Positions 27,866 through 36,693 are shown, counted from the first letter of the stretch. The stretch: DNA of 64,000 nt from Devosia litorisediminis (GCF_018334155.1 NZ_JAGXTP010000001.1:372001-436000), one strand, 5' to 3'. Translations and numbers: made by a program. The notes: a model not told the origin generated them from the letters alone.

Positions 27866-27890
27866 AACGCATAGGTGAGCATTTGGTTCG
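27866..27890 (-). promoter_or_regulatory. Possible EcfG (general stress) promoter of otsBA
   Basis: Minus strand: CGAAC (27890-27886), 16-nt spacer, CGTT (27869-27866). The EcfG consensus is GGAAC-N16/17-CGTT, so the first base of the -35 mismatches. It sits 34 nt before the otsB start. Trehalose synthesis genes are common members of the EcfG regulon. Confidence 0.35.
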
Positions 27891-28041
27891 CGATAAGGCG
27901 GCGCCAGGCTCACATGGCAGTCATGCACAATGGACTGTTCTGAACGCGATCTGAATGACGCATTGGTACCGCGTTCAATAGCCGACGGTATCATGAGGCC
28001 AGACTGCAATGCCAATTCTGCCTGTAACCGGATTGAACAGG

Positions 28042-28161
28042 ATGTCCCAGATCGGTCTGACCGTGATGTTTGCGCTGGCGCTGAGCCTGCTGACGTTCGC
28101 CGCATCCTTTGCCGATGCGCCGCGCAGCGAGTTCATGCCTGAGCTGTCCACGCAGCCCTGA
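28042..28161 (+). CDS. Putative 39-residue exported or membrane peptide
   Basis: A short frame encodes a hydrophobic helix (LTVMFALALSLLTFAASF) followed by a polar tail ending ELSTQP. It has the shape of a signal peptide with cleavage near SFA-DA. Third positions are strongly G/C, as in the real genes around it. The ribosome-binding site is weak (AACAGG immediately before ATG). It lies in the otherwise empty gap between otsB and the deaminase gene and has no recognised family. Confidence 0.4.
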   Translation: MSQIGLTVMFALALSLLTFAASFADAPRSEFMPELSTQP

Positions 28162-28165
28162 GTGA

Positions 28166-28789
28166 TCAGGCCAGCGGAATGCCGCTGGCACCCTTGTCCT
28201 TCTGATAGATCGCCGACAGTTCGCCATAGAGCGCGCTGATGTCGTCGAACCGTCCCACCAGCGCTTCGCGATGATCGCGATCAAGCCCGGCGATCAGCTG
28301 GGCGATGCTGTGGCTGGTCCAATAGTGATTGGCGCGGTTGTAGAGCGGACGGTCAGGCGAGACGGTGCCGGTTTCCGGCTCGGGAACGGCATAGACCGCC
28401 TTGAGGATGGCGATGTCGTGGGGAATGGCGAAGCTGTCGCGCGTGTCCTGGTAGCTGAACAGATAATAGAAATTGTCAAAGCCCGACCAGGTAATGCCCG
28501 ACAGGCAGAGCGAGCAGGGCTCATGGGTGGCCAGAAAGATGCAGTCCTTGACGTCGGGGCGCTGGTCCTCGGGCAGTTCGAAGAAGCGCTTGATGGCGTG
28601 CATTTCGCCATGCCAGAGCGGGTTTTCGATCTCGTTATTGGTCTCGGCGATGACCACCGAAAGATCGGATTTGCGCAGGATGGCCGCGCCGAACAGCTTG
28701 TTGCCATGGGTAACAGCCTGCCGGGTGAGCGGGGCGATGTCGCGTTCGATGACGTCGAGCAGGCGGTCGACAAGGGCAGCGGTGGTCAT
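28166..28789 (-). CDS. Nucleoside/nucleobase deaminase (CDA fold)
   Basis: A 207-residue zinc deaminase of the cytidine deaminase fold: HGE at residues 60-62 in PLWHGEMHAI and PCSLC at 91-95. The usual HAE is HGE here, as in fungal cytosine deaminase. The protein is longer than TadA (about 155 residues), with a C-terminal extension. It is the last gene of the leftward purine operon and overlaps allA by 4 nt, so a nucleobase or ureide-pathway role is more likely than tRNA editing. The exact substrate is unknown. Confidence 0.75.
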   Translation of the reverse strand: MTTAALVDRLLDVIERDIAPLTRQAVTHGNKLFGAAILRKSDLSVVIAETNNEIENPLWHGEMHAIKRFFELPEDQRPDVKDCIFLATHEPCSLCLSGITWSGFDNFYYLFSYQDTRDSFAIPHDIAILKAVYAVPEPETGTVSPDRPLYNRANHYWTSHSIAQLIAGLDRDHREALVGRFDDISALYGELSAIYQKDKGASGIPLA

Positions 28790-29301
28790 GGCTTTGGCCG
28801 TTCATTGGCTTGGGGATGGCGCACCAGATGGGGGACATCGAAATGGTGTTCCTGAAGATTATTGCCGTCGCCACCACGATCAACCACCAGGAAATCGGCT
28901 GCCTGCTCGAGGGGCGTGAGCACGCCGTGCCAGGTGTTCATGGCGATATTGACGCCCTGGCCGGGCCGGGTGATGAAAGCGCGTGGCATATCGGGCGTGC
29001 CCGACAGATCGCCGGCGACAATGACCAGAAACGGTTTGTCGCCCAGCGGATAGAAGGCCTGACTGCCCAACGGGTGGCGTTCGACCATGCGCAGTGTCAG
29101 GGGCAGGTCATAGGGCTTGCCGCGAAAGATCGAGATGAGCGGGCGGGGCCGGACGCCACCAAGCTCGACTTCTGCCAGATCGTGGTAGCGCTCGGTCATG
29201 CCATTGTTGATGGGATAGTGCTCGGCACCATCAAGTTCGATGACCTGACCAAAGGGGGCAAAACTCTCGGCAGTGAGCGGCTCGATCAGAATGGTGCTCA
29301 T
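28786..29301 (-). CDS. allA: Ureidoglycolate lyase (AllA)
   Basis: A 171-residue cupin-type enzyme of the AllA family: LTAESFAPFGQVIE at the N-terminus, PLGSQAFYPLG, FITRPGQGVNIAMNTWHGVLTP and VVDRGG. It cleaves ureidoglycolate to glyoxylate and urea, the end of the allantoin branch. It starts 3 nt after the aminohydrolase gene. Glyoxylate can then be used by malate synthase G encoded at 44991. Confidence 0.9.
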   Translation of the reverse strand: MSTILIEPLTAESFAPFGQVIELDGAEHYPINNGMTERYHDLAEVELGGVRPRPLISIFRGKPYDLPLTLRMVERHPLGSQAFYPLGDKPFLVIVAGDLSGTPDMPRAFITRPGQGVNIAMNTWHGVLTPLEQAADFLVVDRGGDGNNLQEHHFDVPHLVRHPQANERPKP

Positions 29302-29304
29302 GGT

Positions 29305-30126
29305 CTAAAGGCCCAGCTTCATGTGCCGGTTGACGTCCTTGTAGAGCAGGTAGCGGAAGCGCTCCGGCCCGGCATAGCAGGCCTGGGGACAAAAGGCGCG
29401 CAGCCACATGAAGTCGCCGGCTTCGACTTCCACCCAATCGCGGTTGAGGCGATAGACGGCCTTGCCTTCAAGCACATAGAGGCCGTGCTCCATGACATGG
29501 GTTTCCTCGAACGGAATGACCGCGCCGGGCTCAAGGGTGACGATATTGACGTGCATGTCGTGGCGCAGATCGTCGGGTTCGACAAAGCGGGTGGTGCCCC
29601 AGCGCTCCCTGGTGTCGGCCATCCAGCGGATGGGCTGCTCGTTTTCATTGGTGACAAAGGCGGTGGGCTTGGCGATGCCCTCAACGGCTTCGTAACGCTT
29701 GCGCACCCAATGGAAGCGGGTGGGCTCGTGGCCCTTGTTGAGCAGGCTCCAATCGCTGCCGGGCGGCAGGAAGGCATAGCCGCCTGGGCTCAGCGTATGG
29801 GTGGTGCCAGCAATGGTCAGGCTGGCCTCGCCCGCCACGACGAACAGCACGCCCTCGGCCTCGGGATTGGGCTCGGGGCGGTCGCTGCCGCCACCGGGCA
29901 GCACTTCAACAATGTATTGCGAGAAAGTTTCGGCAAAGCCGGTCATGGGGCGGGCAATCACCCAGGCGCGGGTGTCGCTCCAATGGGGCAGGAAGCTGGT
30001 GACGATGTCGCGCATCACCCCGTGCGGGATCAGGGCATAGGCTTCGGTGAAAACGGCCCTGCCGGTGTGCAGCGCTGCCTGGGGTGGCAGGCCGGCACTG
30101 GGTGAAGCGTAGCTTGGAGTGTCCAT
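29305..30126 (-). CDS. allE: (S)-ureidoglycine aminohydrolase (AllE/UGlyAH)
   Basis: A 273-residue bicupin. The first cupin holds GVLFVVAGEASLTIAG; the second holds the Mn-binding segment PFEETHVMEHGLYVLEGKAVYRLN. The C-terminus has FMWLRAFCPQACYAGP. It removes ammonia from ureidoglycine to give ureidoglycolate, the substrate of the next gene. The enzyme supplying ureidoglycine, allantoate amidohydrolase, is not in the window. Confidence 0.9.
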   Translation of the reverse strand: MDTPSYASPSAGLPPQAALHTGRAVFTEAYALIPHGVMRDIVTSFLPHWSDTRAWVIARPMTGFAETFSQYIVEVLPGGGSDRPEPNPEAEGVLFVVAGEASLTIAGTTHTLSPGGYAFLPPGSDWSLLNKGHEPTRFHWVRKRYEAVEGIAKPTAFVTNENEQPIRWMADTRERWGTTRFVEPDDLRHDMHVNIVTLEPGAVIPFEETHVMEHGLYVLEGKAVYRLNRDWVEVEAGDFMWLRAFCPQACYAGPERFRYLLYKDVNRHMKLGL

Positions 30127-30210
30127 TGTCGTTGTGGCCTGATCTCGAAAACGGGTACCAGCAAGGCTGGTCGGATTGGTGATGAAACTGGCAGGTCCGG
30201 CGCGCGGTGG

Positions 30211-30897
30211 CTAGGCGGTCTGTCGCACATCGCTGGTGACGGTGCCCGCCGCGTGAATCTCGGCCTCGTGACTGGGCTCGCGCCAGGTTTCCGCCGTGCC
30301 GGCATTGTACCACTCGATCAGCGCGGGCAGCGCCAGCAGGCGCGCGGCGTACTCGTTGGCAGGCTGGCTCAGGGTGAGGCCGTAGGTTTGCAGACGCAGC
30401 GCCACGGGGGCGTAGAAGGCGTCGGCGGCGGTGAAGTTTTCACCCGCGAGGTAGGGTCCACCGAATTCGGACAGGCCCTGGCTCCAGATTTCATCAATAC
30501 GATCGAGATCAGCCTGCAGGGCCGGGGTGACCGCGTTGAGCTGCACGCGTACGCCGCAATTCATGGTGCACACGTCACGCAGGGCCGAGAAGCCGGAATG
30601 CATTTCGGCGCAGATGGCGCGGGCAAAGGCGCGCGCGGCCTTGTCGGATGGCCAGAGTTGGGGGTGATCTTCGGCGACGTATTCAACAATGGCCAGCGAG
30701 TCCCAGACGCGGGTATCGCCATCGACCAGCAGCGGAACCCGGCCGGTGGGCGAGAAGGCGCGAAACTTGTCGTGGCTGCCATGGTCGACAAAGGGCTGCA
30801 ATTGCTCGGTGAAGGGAATGTCGAGCACGCGCAGTGCCAGCCAGGGGCGCAGCGACCAGGATGAGTAATTCTTGTTGCCGATGATGAGCGTGTACAT
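30211..30897 (-). CDS. Glutathione S-transferase family protein
   Basis: A 228-residue GST. The thioredoxin-like N-domain has NKNYSSWSLRPWLALRVL, with Ser at the usual catalytic position, and GRVPLLVDGDTRVWDSLAI, where cis-Pro and the Asp-Ser pair bind glutathione. The C-domain is all-helical (GPYLAGENFTAADAFYAPVA). It sits inside the purine operon, where GST genes recur in alphaproteobacteria, but no defined step of ureide catabolism needs it. The role is unknown. Confidence 0.88.
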   Translation of the reverse strand: MYTLIIGNKNYSSWSLRPWLALRVLDIPFTEQLQPFVDHGSHDKFRAFSPTGRVPLLVDGDTRVWDSLAIVEYVAEDHPQLWPSDKAARAFARAICAEMHSGFSALRDVCTMNCGVRVQLNAVTPALQADLDRIDEIWSQGLSEFGGPYLAGENFTAADAFYAPVALRLQTYGLTLSQPANEYAARLLALPALIEWYNAGTAETWREPSHEAEIHAAGTVTSDVRQTA

Positions 30898-30942
30898 GGC
30901 CGGGCCCCCGGAATTGAAGATTGGTGTGGTCGCCTGAACTGG

Positions 30943-32358
30943 CTAGGGCAGGATCGCCTTGAGGCGCAAGAGCGCAATGCGCTCGACCTGCGCGCAGGCG
31001 GTGGCGAATTCGGCTTCGGCGCTGTTCTTGAGCCGGGTTTCGAAGGCCGCCAGGATCGATTCCTTGGTATTGTCGCGCACCGCGATGATGAAGGGGAAGC
31101 CGAACTTGTCCACATAGGCGGTGTTGAGCATGGTGAAGCGCTGGCGTTCGCCATCGGTGAGCGCATCGAGCCCCACCGAAGCCTGTTCGGCGGTGGATTC
31201 GGCTGTCAGCCGCTGGGCCGCGGCGAGTTTGCCGGCCAGATCGGGGTGGGCGTTCAGAACGGCCAGACGCTCCTGTTCGCTGGCCATACGGAACTGGCAG
31301 CGCAGGGCGAAATGCAGGCCGATGGCGGTGTCATTGGCGGGAGCGAGTTCACCTTCCCAGGCGCGCTCGGCAATCCAGGGCGAGTGCTCGAAAATCGAGC
31401 CATAGCGCTGCACGAAGTCGTTCTTGTCGAGCTGGGACGGGATCACCTCGGGGGCGATATAGGGGTGTTCGGTCGCCCAGTGCTTGGCAATGGCGAGGCG
31501 GGTGGGGACCCAGACCTTGTCGAAGGTCTTGATGTAATCAACGAATTTCCTGAGGCCCTGGAAGCGGCCGGGCTGGCCCACCAGACGGCAATGCAGACCC
31601 AGGCTCATCATCTTGGGGCTGCCGGCCTGTCCCTCGGCATAGAGGCAGTCAAAGCTGTCCTTGAGGAACTGGAAATATTCCTCGCCATTGTCAAAACCGG
31701 GCGCGGTGACAAAGCGCATGTCGTTGGCGCTCAGCGTATAGGGGATGATCAACTGCGGCTTGTCCTGATGCACGCGCCAATAGGGCAGGTCATCATCATA
31801 GGTGTCCGAGATATAGGCAAAGCTGCCCGTTTCGGAGACCAGATCAATGGTGTTGAGGCTGGAGCGGCCGGTGTACCAGCCGCGCGGCGGCGCGCCCGTG
31901 GCGATGGTGTGCAGGCGGATCGCTTCGGCGATCTGGGCGCGTTCCTCGTCGGGCGGCATATCCTTGTGCTGCACCCATTTCAGACCATGGCTGGCGATTT
32001 CCCAGCCGGCCTCCTGCATGGCGGCCAACTGGGCTGGGGCGCGCATCAGGGCGGTGGCGACGCCATAGATGGTGACGGGCAGGTCTGCCTCGGTAAACAG
32101 GCGGTGCAGCCGCCAGAAGCCGGCGCGGGCGCCATACTCGTACATCGATTCCACATTGGCGTGGCGCTGGCCCGGCCATGGGGCGGCGCCGAGGACGTCA
32201 GCGAGGAAGGCTTCGGAGGCATCATCGCCGTGCAGGATATTGTTTTCGCCACCCTCCTCATAGTTGAGCACAAACTGTACCGCGACATGGGCGCCGCCGG
32301 GCCAATTGGCATATGGCGGGGTGGGGCCGTGGCCGTGCATGTCGCGAGGGTAACGCAT
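30943..32358 (-). CDS. Allantoinase PuuE fused to OHCU decarboxylase UraD
   Basis: A 471-residue two-domain protein. Residues 1-300 form a polysaccharide-deacetylase-like allantoinase (MRYPRDMHGHG, NYEEGGENNILHGDD, IASHGLKWVQH, SLGLHCRLVGQPGRF). Residues from about 305 form OHCU decarboxylase, with NAHPDLAGKLA and KFGFPFIIAVRD. UraD makes S-allantoin and PuuE opens its ring, so the fusion joins consecutive steps. The start at 32358 matches the family start; the frame runs 154 codons further upstream into the divergent promoter region and uraH. It is the first gene of the leftward operon. Confidence 0.9.
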   Translation of the reverse strand: MRYPRDMHGHGPTPPYANWPGGAHVAVQFVLNYEEGGENNILHGDDASEAFLADVLGAAPWPGQRHANVESMYEYGARAGFWRLHRLFTEADLPVTIYGVATALMRAPAQLAAMQEAGWEIASHGLKWVQHKDMPPDEERAQIAEAIRLHTIATGAPPRGWYTGRSSLNTIDLVSETGSFAYISDTYDDDLPYWRVHQDKPQLIIPYTLSANDMRFVTAPGFDNGEEYFQFLKDSFDCLYAEGQAGSPKMMSLGLHCRLVGQPGRFQGLRKFVDYIKTFDKVWVPTRLAIAKHWATEHPYIAPEVIPSQLDKNDFVQRYGSIFEHSPWIAERAWEGELAPANDTAIGLHFALRCQFRMASEQERLAVLNAHPDLAGKLAAAQRLTAESTAEQASVGLDALTDGERQRFTMLNTAYVDKFGFPFIIAVRDNTKESILAAFETRLKNSAEAEFATACAQVERIALLRLKAILP

Positions 32359-32390
32359 GGATAGGGTGCTTTCGTCTGACTGATCTGGCG

Positions 32391-32418
32391 ATAGTATGGG
32401 CTTGTCCGCAGCGATCAA
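32391..32418 (-). promoter_or_regulatory. Promoter of the leftward purine operon
   Basis: Minus strand: TTGATC (32418-32413), 16-nt spacer, TACTAT (32396-32391), 32 nt before the puuE-uraD start. The hexamers match the housekeeping consensus well. Confidence 0.5.
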
Positions 32419-32425
32419 GATGCAC

Positions 32426-32449
32426 AAAAATGGACCAGATGGTAAAAAA
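32426..32449. promoter_or_regulatory. Candidate regulator site between the divergent purine operons
   Basis: A-rich flanks surround TGGACCAGATGGT, containing the small palindrome TGG-A-CCA. It sits between the leftward promoter and a weak rightward promoter (TTGCGG 32456, TAGTCT 32478), where one regulator could act on both. No matching regulator gene is nearby. Confidence 0.35.
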
Positions 32450-32514
32450 TGAGCATTGCGGATCGGCGGCGATGCGCTAGTCTCGGCGCGGGGACGACAA
32501 ACGGAGCAGCAGAA

Positions 32515-32871
32515 ATGGCGGGAAGTGGTCGCCTTACCACACACGTATTGGACACGATGCACGGCACGCCGGCGCGCGGCATGCGGATCGAATTGCACTA
32601 TGTTCATGGCGATCATACGCACCATATTGCCGATAGCTATACCAATGCCGATGGCCGGGTGGATCAGCCCTTGCTGGAAGGCGAGCAATTCCAGATGGGC
32701 GAGTTCGAAATCCGCTTCCATGTCGGGCAGTTTTTCGAGCGCCTGGATGTCGGGGTCGAGAACCCGTTCTTGAACGTGGTACCGATCCGTTTCACCATCA
32801 GTGAAGACAAGCACTACCACGTGCCGCTGCTGGTCAGCCCATTTGCCTATTCAACCTATCGGGGGAGCTAG
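32515..32871 (+). CDS. uraH: 5-hydroxyisourate hydrolase (HIUase, transthyretin-like)
   Basis: A 118-residue transthyretin-related protein. It has the N-terminal THVLDTMHGTPARGM motif, the central VDQPLLEG region and the C-terminal YRGS signature. It hydrolyses 5-hydroxyisourate to OHCU, which UraD then decarboxylates. ATG at 32515 follows GGAGCAG; a longer in-frame start (32449) would lie in the promoter. It is the first gene of the rightward operon, 3 nt before xdhA. Confidence 0.93.
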   Translation: MAGSGRLTTHVLDTMHGTPARGMRIELHYVHGDHTHHIADSYTNADGRVDQPLLEGEQFQMGEFEIRFHVGQFFERLDVGVENPFLNVVPIRFTISEDKHYHVPLLVSPFAYSTYRGS

Positions 32872-32874
32872 GGC

Positions 32875-34341
32875 ATGACCGCTGTTTCGGGCGCCATTCG
32901 CTTCATCCTCAATGATGAGGAAATCAGCCTCACCGATATCAAGACCGATGCGACGCTATTGGACTGGCTGCGGCTGGAGCGGCGGCTGCGTGGCTCCAAG
33001 GAAGGTTGCGCCGAGGGCGATTGCGGGGCCTGCACGGTGCTGGTTGGCCGGGTGATGGGCGATGAGATCATCTATGACTCGGTGACCTCATGCATCCGTT
33101 TCATGGGCAGCCTGCACGGCACCCATGTGGTGACGATTGAACATTTGCGAGGCGAGAACGGCAATCTGCATCCAGTGCAGCAGGCCATGGTGGATCACCA
33201 TGGCAGCCAGTGTGGCTTCTGCACGCCGGGCTTTGTGATGAGCCTTTACGGACTGTGGATGCGCACGCCTGATCCGAGCCAGGGCGCCATTGAAAAGGCG
33301 TTGCAGGGCAATCTGTGCCGTTGCACCGGCTATGCGCCCATCGTGCGGGCGGGCAAGGCCATGTCGAGCTATGGTCTGCCGCAGGGCGATCCGCTGCTGG
33401 CCGAGCGCATTGCGCTCAAAGGTCAAATCAAGGCCATTCTGGATGGCAGCCGGGTCGAGCTGGGCGCGGGCGATCAGCGCATTATCGTGCCCGCGACGCT
33501 GGACGATTTTGCCGAAGTTTACGCAGCCAATCCCGAAGCGACGATTGTTGCCGGCTCGACCGATGTGGGGCTGTGGGTGACCAAGTTCATGCGGCCTATC
33601 GGCCCGGTGATCTTCATCGGCCATCTACCCGAACTCAAGGCCATTGCCGACAATGCCAGCGAAGTGCGGTTTTATGCCGGGGTGAGCTATTCGGAAGCGC
33701 TGCCGGTGCTGGCCGAGAATTTCCCTGATCTGGGCGAGATGTGGAGCCGGGTTGCGGGCGAGCAGATCCGCAACATGGGCACTATTGGCGGCAATATCGC
33801 CAATGGCTCGCCCATTGGTGACACGCCGCCGCCGTTCATTGCGCTGGGTGCCAAGCTGACACTGCGCCGGGGCAGTCATCGCCGCGAGATCAAGCTGGAA
33901 GACTTTTTCATCGCCTATGGCAAGCAGGACCGGCAGCCCGGCGAGTTCGTCGAGAGCGTGACGGTGCCGCTGCTGCCGGCGGGCGAGAAGTTTGCCGCCT
34001 ACAAGATCTCCAAGCGGCGCGAGGAAGATATATCGACGCTGTGCGGTGCGTTCCGGGTGTTTGTCAGCGATGGCGGCACTGTAGGTATGGCACGCATCGC
34101 CTTTGGCGGCATGGCGGCAACACCCAAGCGCGCCAAGGCAGTCGAGGCGGCGCTGGTGGGCAAGCCCTGGACGCAGGACACGATTGACGCGGCTGTCTCG
34201 GCCTTCGCCGAGGACTATCAGCCGATCTCGGACATGCGGGCGAGTGCTGATTATCGTCTGCTGACCGCGCAGAACCTGCTCAAGCGGTTCTTTCTGGAAA
34301 CGACCGGAAACGGTCAGCGTCTGCGGCGGGAGGTGGCATGA
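32875..34341 (+). CDS. xdhA: Xanthine dehydrogenase small subunit (XdhA)
   Basis: A 488-residue iron-sulfur flavoprotein. Two [2Fe-2S] centres: plant-type CAEGDCGACTVLVG, and SQCGFCTPGFVMS with GNLCRCTGYAPI. The FAD domain (about residues 200-390) has ATIVAGSTDVGLW and NMGTIGGNIANGSPIGD. A CO-dehydrogenase-type FAD C-terminal domain follows. It carries electrons from the molybdenum subunit to NAD+, oxidising hypoxanthine and xanthine to urate. It overlaps xdhB by 4 nt. Confidence 0.94.
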   Translation: MTAVSGAIRFILNDEEISLTDIKTDATLLDWLRLERRLRGSKEGCAEGDCGACTVLVGRVMGDEIIYDSVTSCIRFMGSLHGTHVVTIEHLRGENGNLHPVQQAMVDHHGSQCGFCTPGFVMSLYGLWMRTPDPSQGAIEKALQGNLCRCTGYAPIVRAGKAMSSYGLPQGDPLLAERIALKGQIKAILDGSRVELGAGDQRIIVPATLDDFAEVYAANPEATIVAGSTDVGLWVTKFMRPIGPVIFIGHLPELKAIADNASEVRFYAGVSYSEALPVLAENFPDLGEMWSRVAGEQIRNMGTIGGNIANGSPIGDTPPPFIALGAKLTLRRGSHRREIKLEDFFIAYGKQDRQPGEFVESVTVPLLPAGEKFAAYKISKRREEDISTLCGAFRVFVSDGGTVGMARIAFGGMAATPKRAKAVEAALVGKPWTQDTIDAAVSAFAEDYQPISDMRASADYRLLTAQNLLKRFFLETTGNGQRLRREVA

Positions 34342-36668
34342 ACAAGCACGAGACACCCATCACGCTGAGCACAGTGCATAGCGACATCAAGCACGATAGC
34401 GGGCCCAAGCACGTTACCGGCACGGCCGAATATATCGATGACATGGTCGAGCCGGCGGGCACCATGCACGCCTATCTGGGGCTTTCGACCAATCCGCATG
34501 CCCAGATCGTCGGCATGGATTTTTCCGCGACCCTGGCGGCGCCGGGCGTTCTTGGCGTGCTCACAGCAGCCGATGTTCCGGGCGACAATGATGTCAGCTC
34601 CAACCACAGCCATGACGAACCGCTGTTTCCCGTCGATACCGTGCATTTCTGGGGCCAGCCGCTATTTGCGGTGATTGCCGAGACACGCGATCAGGCGCGC
34701 CGGGCGGCGCATCTGGCCAAGGTAGAATACAAGGATCTGCCGTTTGCCACCAATGTGCGTGACGCGCAGGCAGCCGGCGGCACGCTGGTGACGCCGCCAC
34801 TCAAGCTGGAACGCGGCGATGTCGCTGCCGGGATGGCGGGCGCACCGCGTCGGGTCAAGGGCAGTATCGAGATCGGCGGGCAGGACCATTTCTATCTCGA
34901 AGGCCATATTGCCCTGGCCGTGCCGGGGGAAGATGAAGACGTCACGGTGTTTTCCTCGACCCAGCATCCTACCGAAGTGCAGGTGATGGTGGCGCAGGTG
35001 CTGGGTATTCGCCTGCATGCGGTGACGGTCAATGTGCGGCGCATGGGCGGCGGCTTTGGCGGCAAGGAAACCCAGAGCAATCTGTTTGCCTGCGTGGCTG
35101 CGATGGCGGCCAAGAAATGGAACCGTGCCTGCAAGATCCGGCCGGACCGCGATGACGACATGACGGCCACCGGCAAGCGGCACGACTTCGTGGTCGATTA
35201 CGATGTCGGCTATGACGACAGTGGCAAGATCCATGCGGTCGAAGCCGTCTATGGCGCGCGCGCCGGATTCTCGTCGGACCTGTCGGGGCCGGTGACGGAC
35301 CGGGCGCTGTTCCACGCTGACAATGCCTACTGGTATCCGGCAGTGCGGGTACGCAGTGAGCCGCTCTATACCAATACGGTTTCCAACACCGCGTTTCGTG
35401 GCTTCGGTGGCCCGCAGGGCATGATGGCCGCCGAGCGCTGGATCGAAGATATTGCCTATGATCTGGGGCGCGATCCGCTGGAGATACGCAAGGCCAATTT
35501 CTACGGCACCGACACCGACAATGTGACGCCCTATCACCAGACGGTGCAGGACAATATCGTCCACCGGGTGGTCGAGGAGATCGAGGCAAGCTCGGACTAT
35601 CAGGCGCGGCGCGCGGCGATCCTCAAGTACAATGCCGGCAGTCCGATCCTGAAAAAGGGCATCGCGCTGACTCCGGTCAAATTCGGCATCTCGTTCACGG
35701 CCACCTGGTACAATCAGGCCGGCGCGCTGGTGCATGTCTACAAGGATGGCTCTATCCATCTCAGCCATGGTGGCACCGAAATGGGGCAGGGGCTCTATAT
35801 CAAGGTGGCACAGGTGCTGGCCGATGCCTTCGGCGTCGGGCTGGGCGTGGTCAAGATCATGGGCACCAGCACGGGCAAGGTGCCCAACACCTCCGCCACC
35901 GCAGCGTCATCGGGGTCGGACCTCAATGGCATGGCAGCCTTTGACGCGGCGCGGCAGATCAAGGAGCGGCTGGTGGTCCATGCCGCCAAGCTCTACCAGT
36001 GCAGCGAAGCGGCAGTGGAGTGGGTGCCCGGTGGCATTCAGGCAGCGGACAAGTTCGTGCCTTTCGCCGAACTGGCGGCCTCGGCCTATATGAACCGGGT
36101 ACAACTGTCGGCAACCGGGTTCTATCAGGTGCCCAAGATCCACTGGGACCGGGCCACCGGGCGCGGTCACCCGTTCTACTATTTCGCCTATGGTGCTTCG
36201 GTCAGCGAAGTCACGATCGACACGCTGACGGGGGAATACACGGTGGACCGTGTGGATATCCTGCATGACGTGGGCCGCTCGCTCAATCCGGCCATCGATA
36301 TGGGCCAGATCGAAGGTGGCTTCATTCAGGGCATGGGCTGGCTGACCAGTGAAGAGCTGGTGTGGGACGATAAGGGCCAACTGCGCACCAAGGCGCCGTC
36401 GACATACAAGATCCCGCTGGCCAGCGACGTGCCGCCGGTATTCAACGTCAAACTGGCCGAATGGTCGGTCAATGCCGAGCCGACCATTGGGCGCTCCAAG
36501 GCCGTGGGCGAGCCGCCCTTCATGCTGGCCATGAGTGTGGTTGAAGCGCTCTCGATGGCGGTGGCCAGCGTGGCCGATTACACAATCGCGCCGCGACTGG
36601 ATACGCCGGTGACGCCCGAACGCGTGCTGATGGGTTGCGAGCGGCTCAAGCGGGAGGCGCGCAGGTGA
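34338..36668 (+). CDS. xdhB: Xanthine dehydrogenase molybdopterin-binding subunit (XdhB)
   Basis: A 776-residue molybdenum hydroxylase subunit. Cofactor-binding GGGFGGKETQ, RGFGGPQGM, the GTEMGQGLYIK loop and the KAVGEPPFML segment with the catalytic glutamate near the end are all intact, and family length is normal. Together with XdhA it forms the cytoplasmic enzyme that produces urate. XdhC, encoded after an inserted repeat element, inserts the sulfurated cofactor. Confidence 0.95.
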   Translation: MNKHETPITLSTVHSDIKHDSGPKHVTGTAEYIDDMVEPAGTMHAYLGLSTNPHAQIVGMDFSATLAAPGVLGVLTAADVPGDNDVSSNHSHDEPLFPVDTVHFWGQPLFAVIAETRDQARRAAHLAKVEYKDLPFATNVRDAQAAGGTLVTPPLKLERGDVAAGMAGAPRRVKGSIEIGGQDHFYLEGHIALAVPGEDEDVTVFSSTQHPTEVQVMVAQVLGIRLHAVTVNVRRMGGGFGGKETQSNLFACVAAMAAKKWNRACKIRPDRDDDMTATGKRHDFVVDYDVGYDDSGKIHAVEAVYGARAGFSSDLSGPVTDRALFHADNAYWYPAVRVRSEPLYTNTVSNTAFRGFGGPQGMMAAERWIEDIAYDLGRDPLEIRKANFYGTDTDNVTPYHQTVQDNIVHRVVEEIEASSDYQARRAAILKYNAGSPILKKGIALTPVKFGISFTATWYNQAGALVHVYKDGSIHLSHGGTEMGQGLYIKVAQVLADAFGVGLGVVKIMGTSTGKVPNTSATAASSGSDLNGMAAFDAARQIKERLVVHAAKLYQCSEAAVEWVPGGIQAADKFVPFAELAASAYMNRVQLSATGFYQVPKIHWDRATGRGHPFYYFAYGASVSEVTIDTLTGEYTVDRVDILHDVGRSLNPAIDMGQIEGGFIQGMGWLTSEELVWDDKGQLRTKAPSTYKIPLASDVPPVFNVKLAEWSVNAEPTIGRSKAVGEPPFMLAMSVVEALSMAVASVADYTIAPRLDTPVTPERVLMGCERLKREARR

Positions 36669-36693
36669 GGGTGTCTTGCGCGCTCCGTGCCGT

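Noticed and set aside
28810..30105. A 431-codon plus-strand frame opposite allA and allE
   Set aside because: Antisense to two recognised cupin enzymes; translated sequence has no family features.
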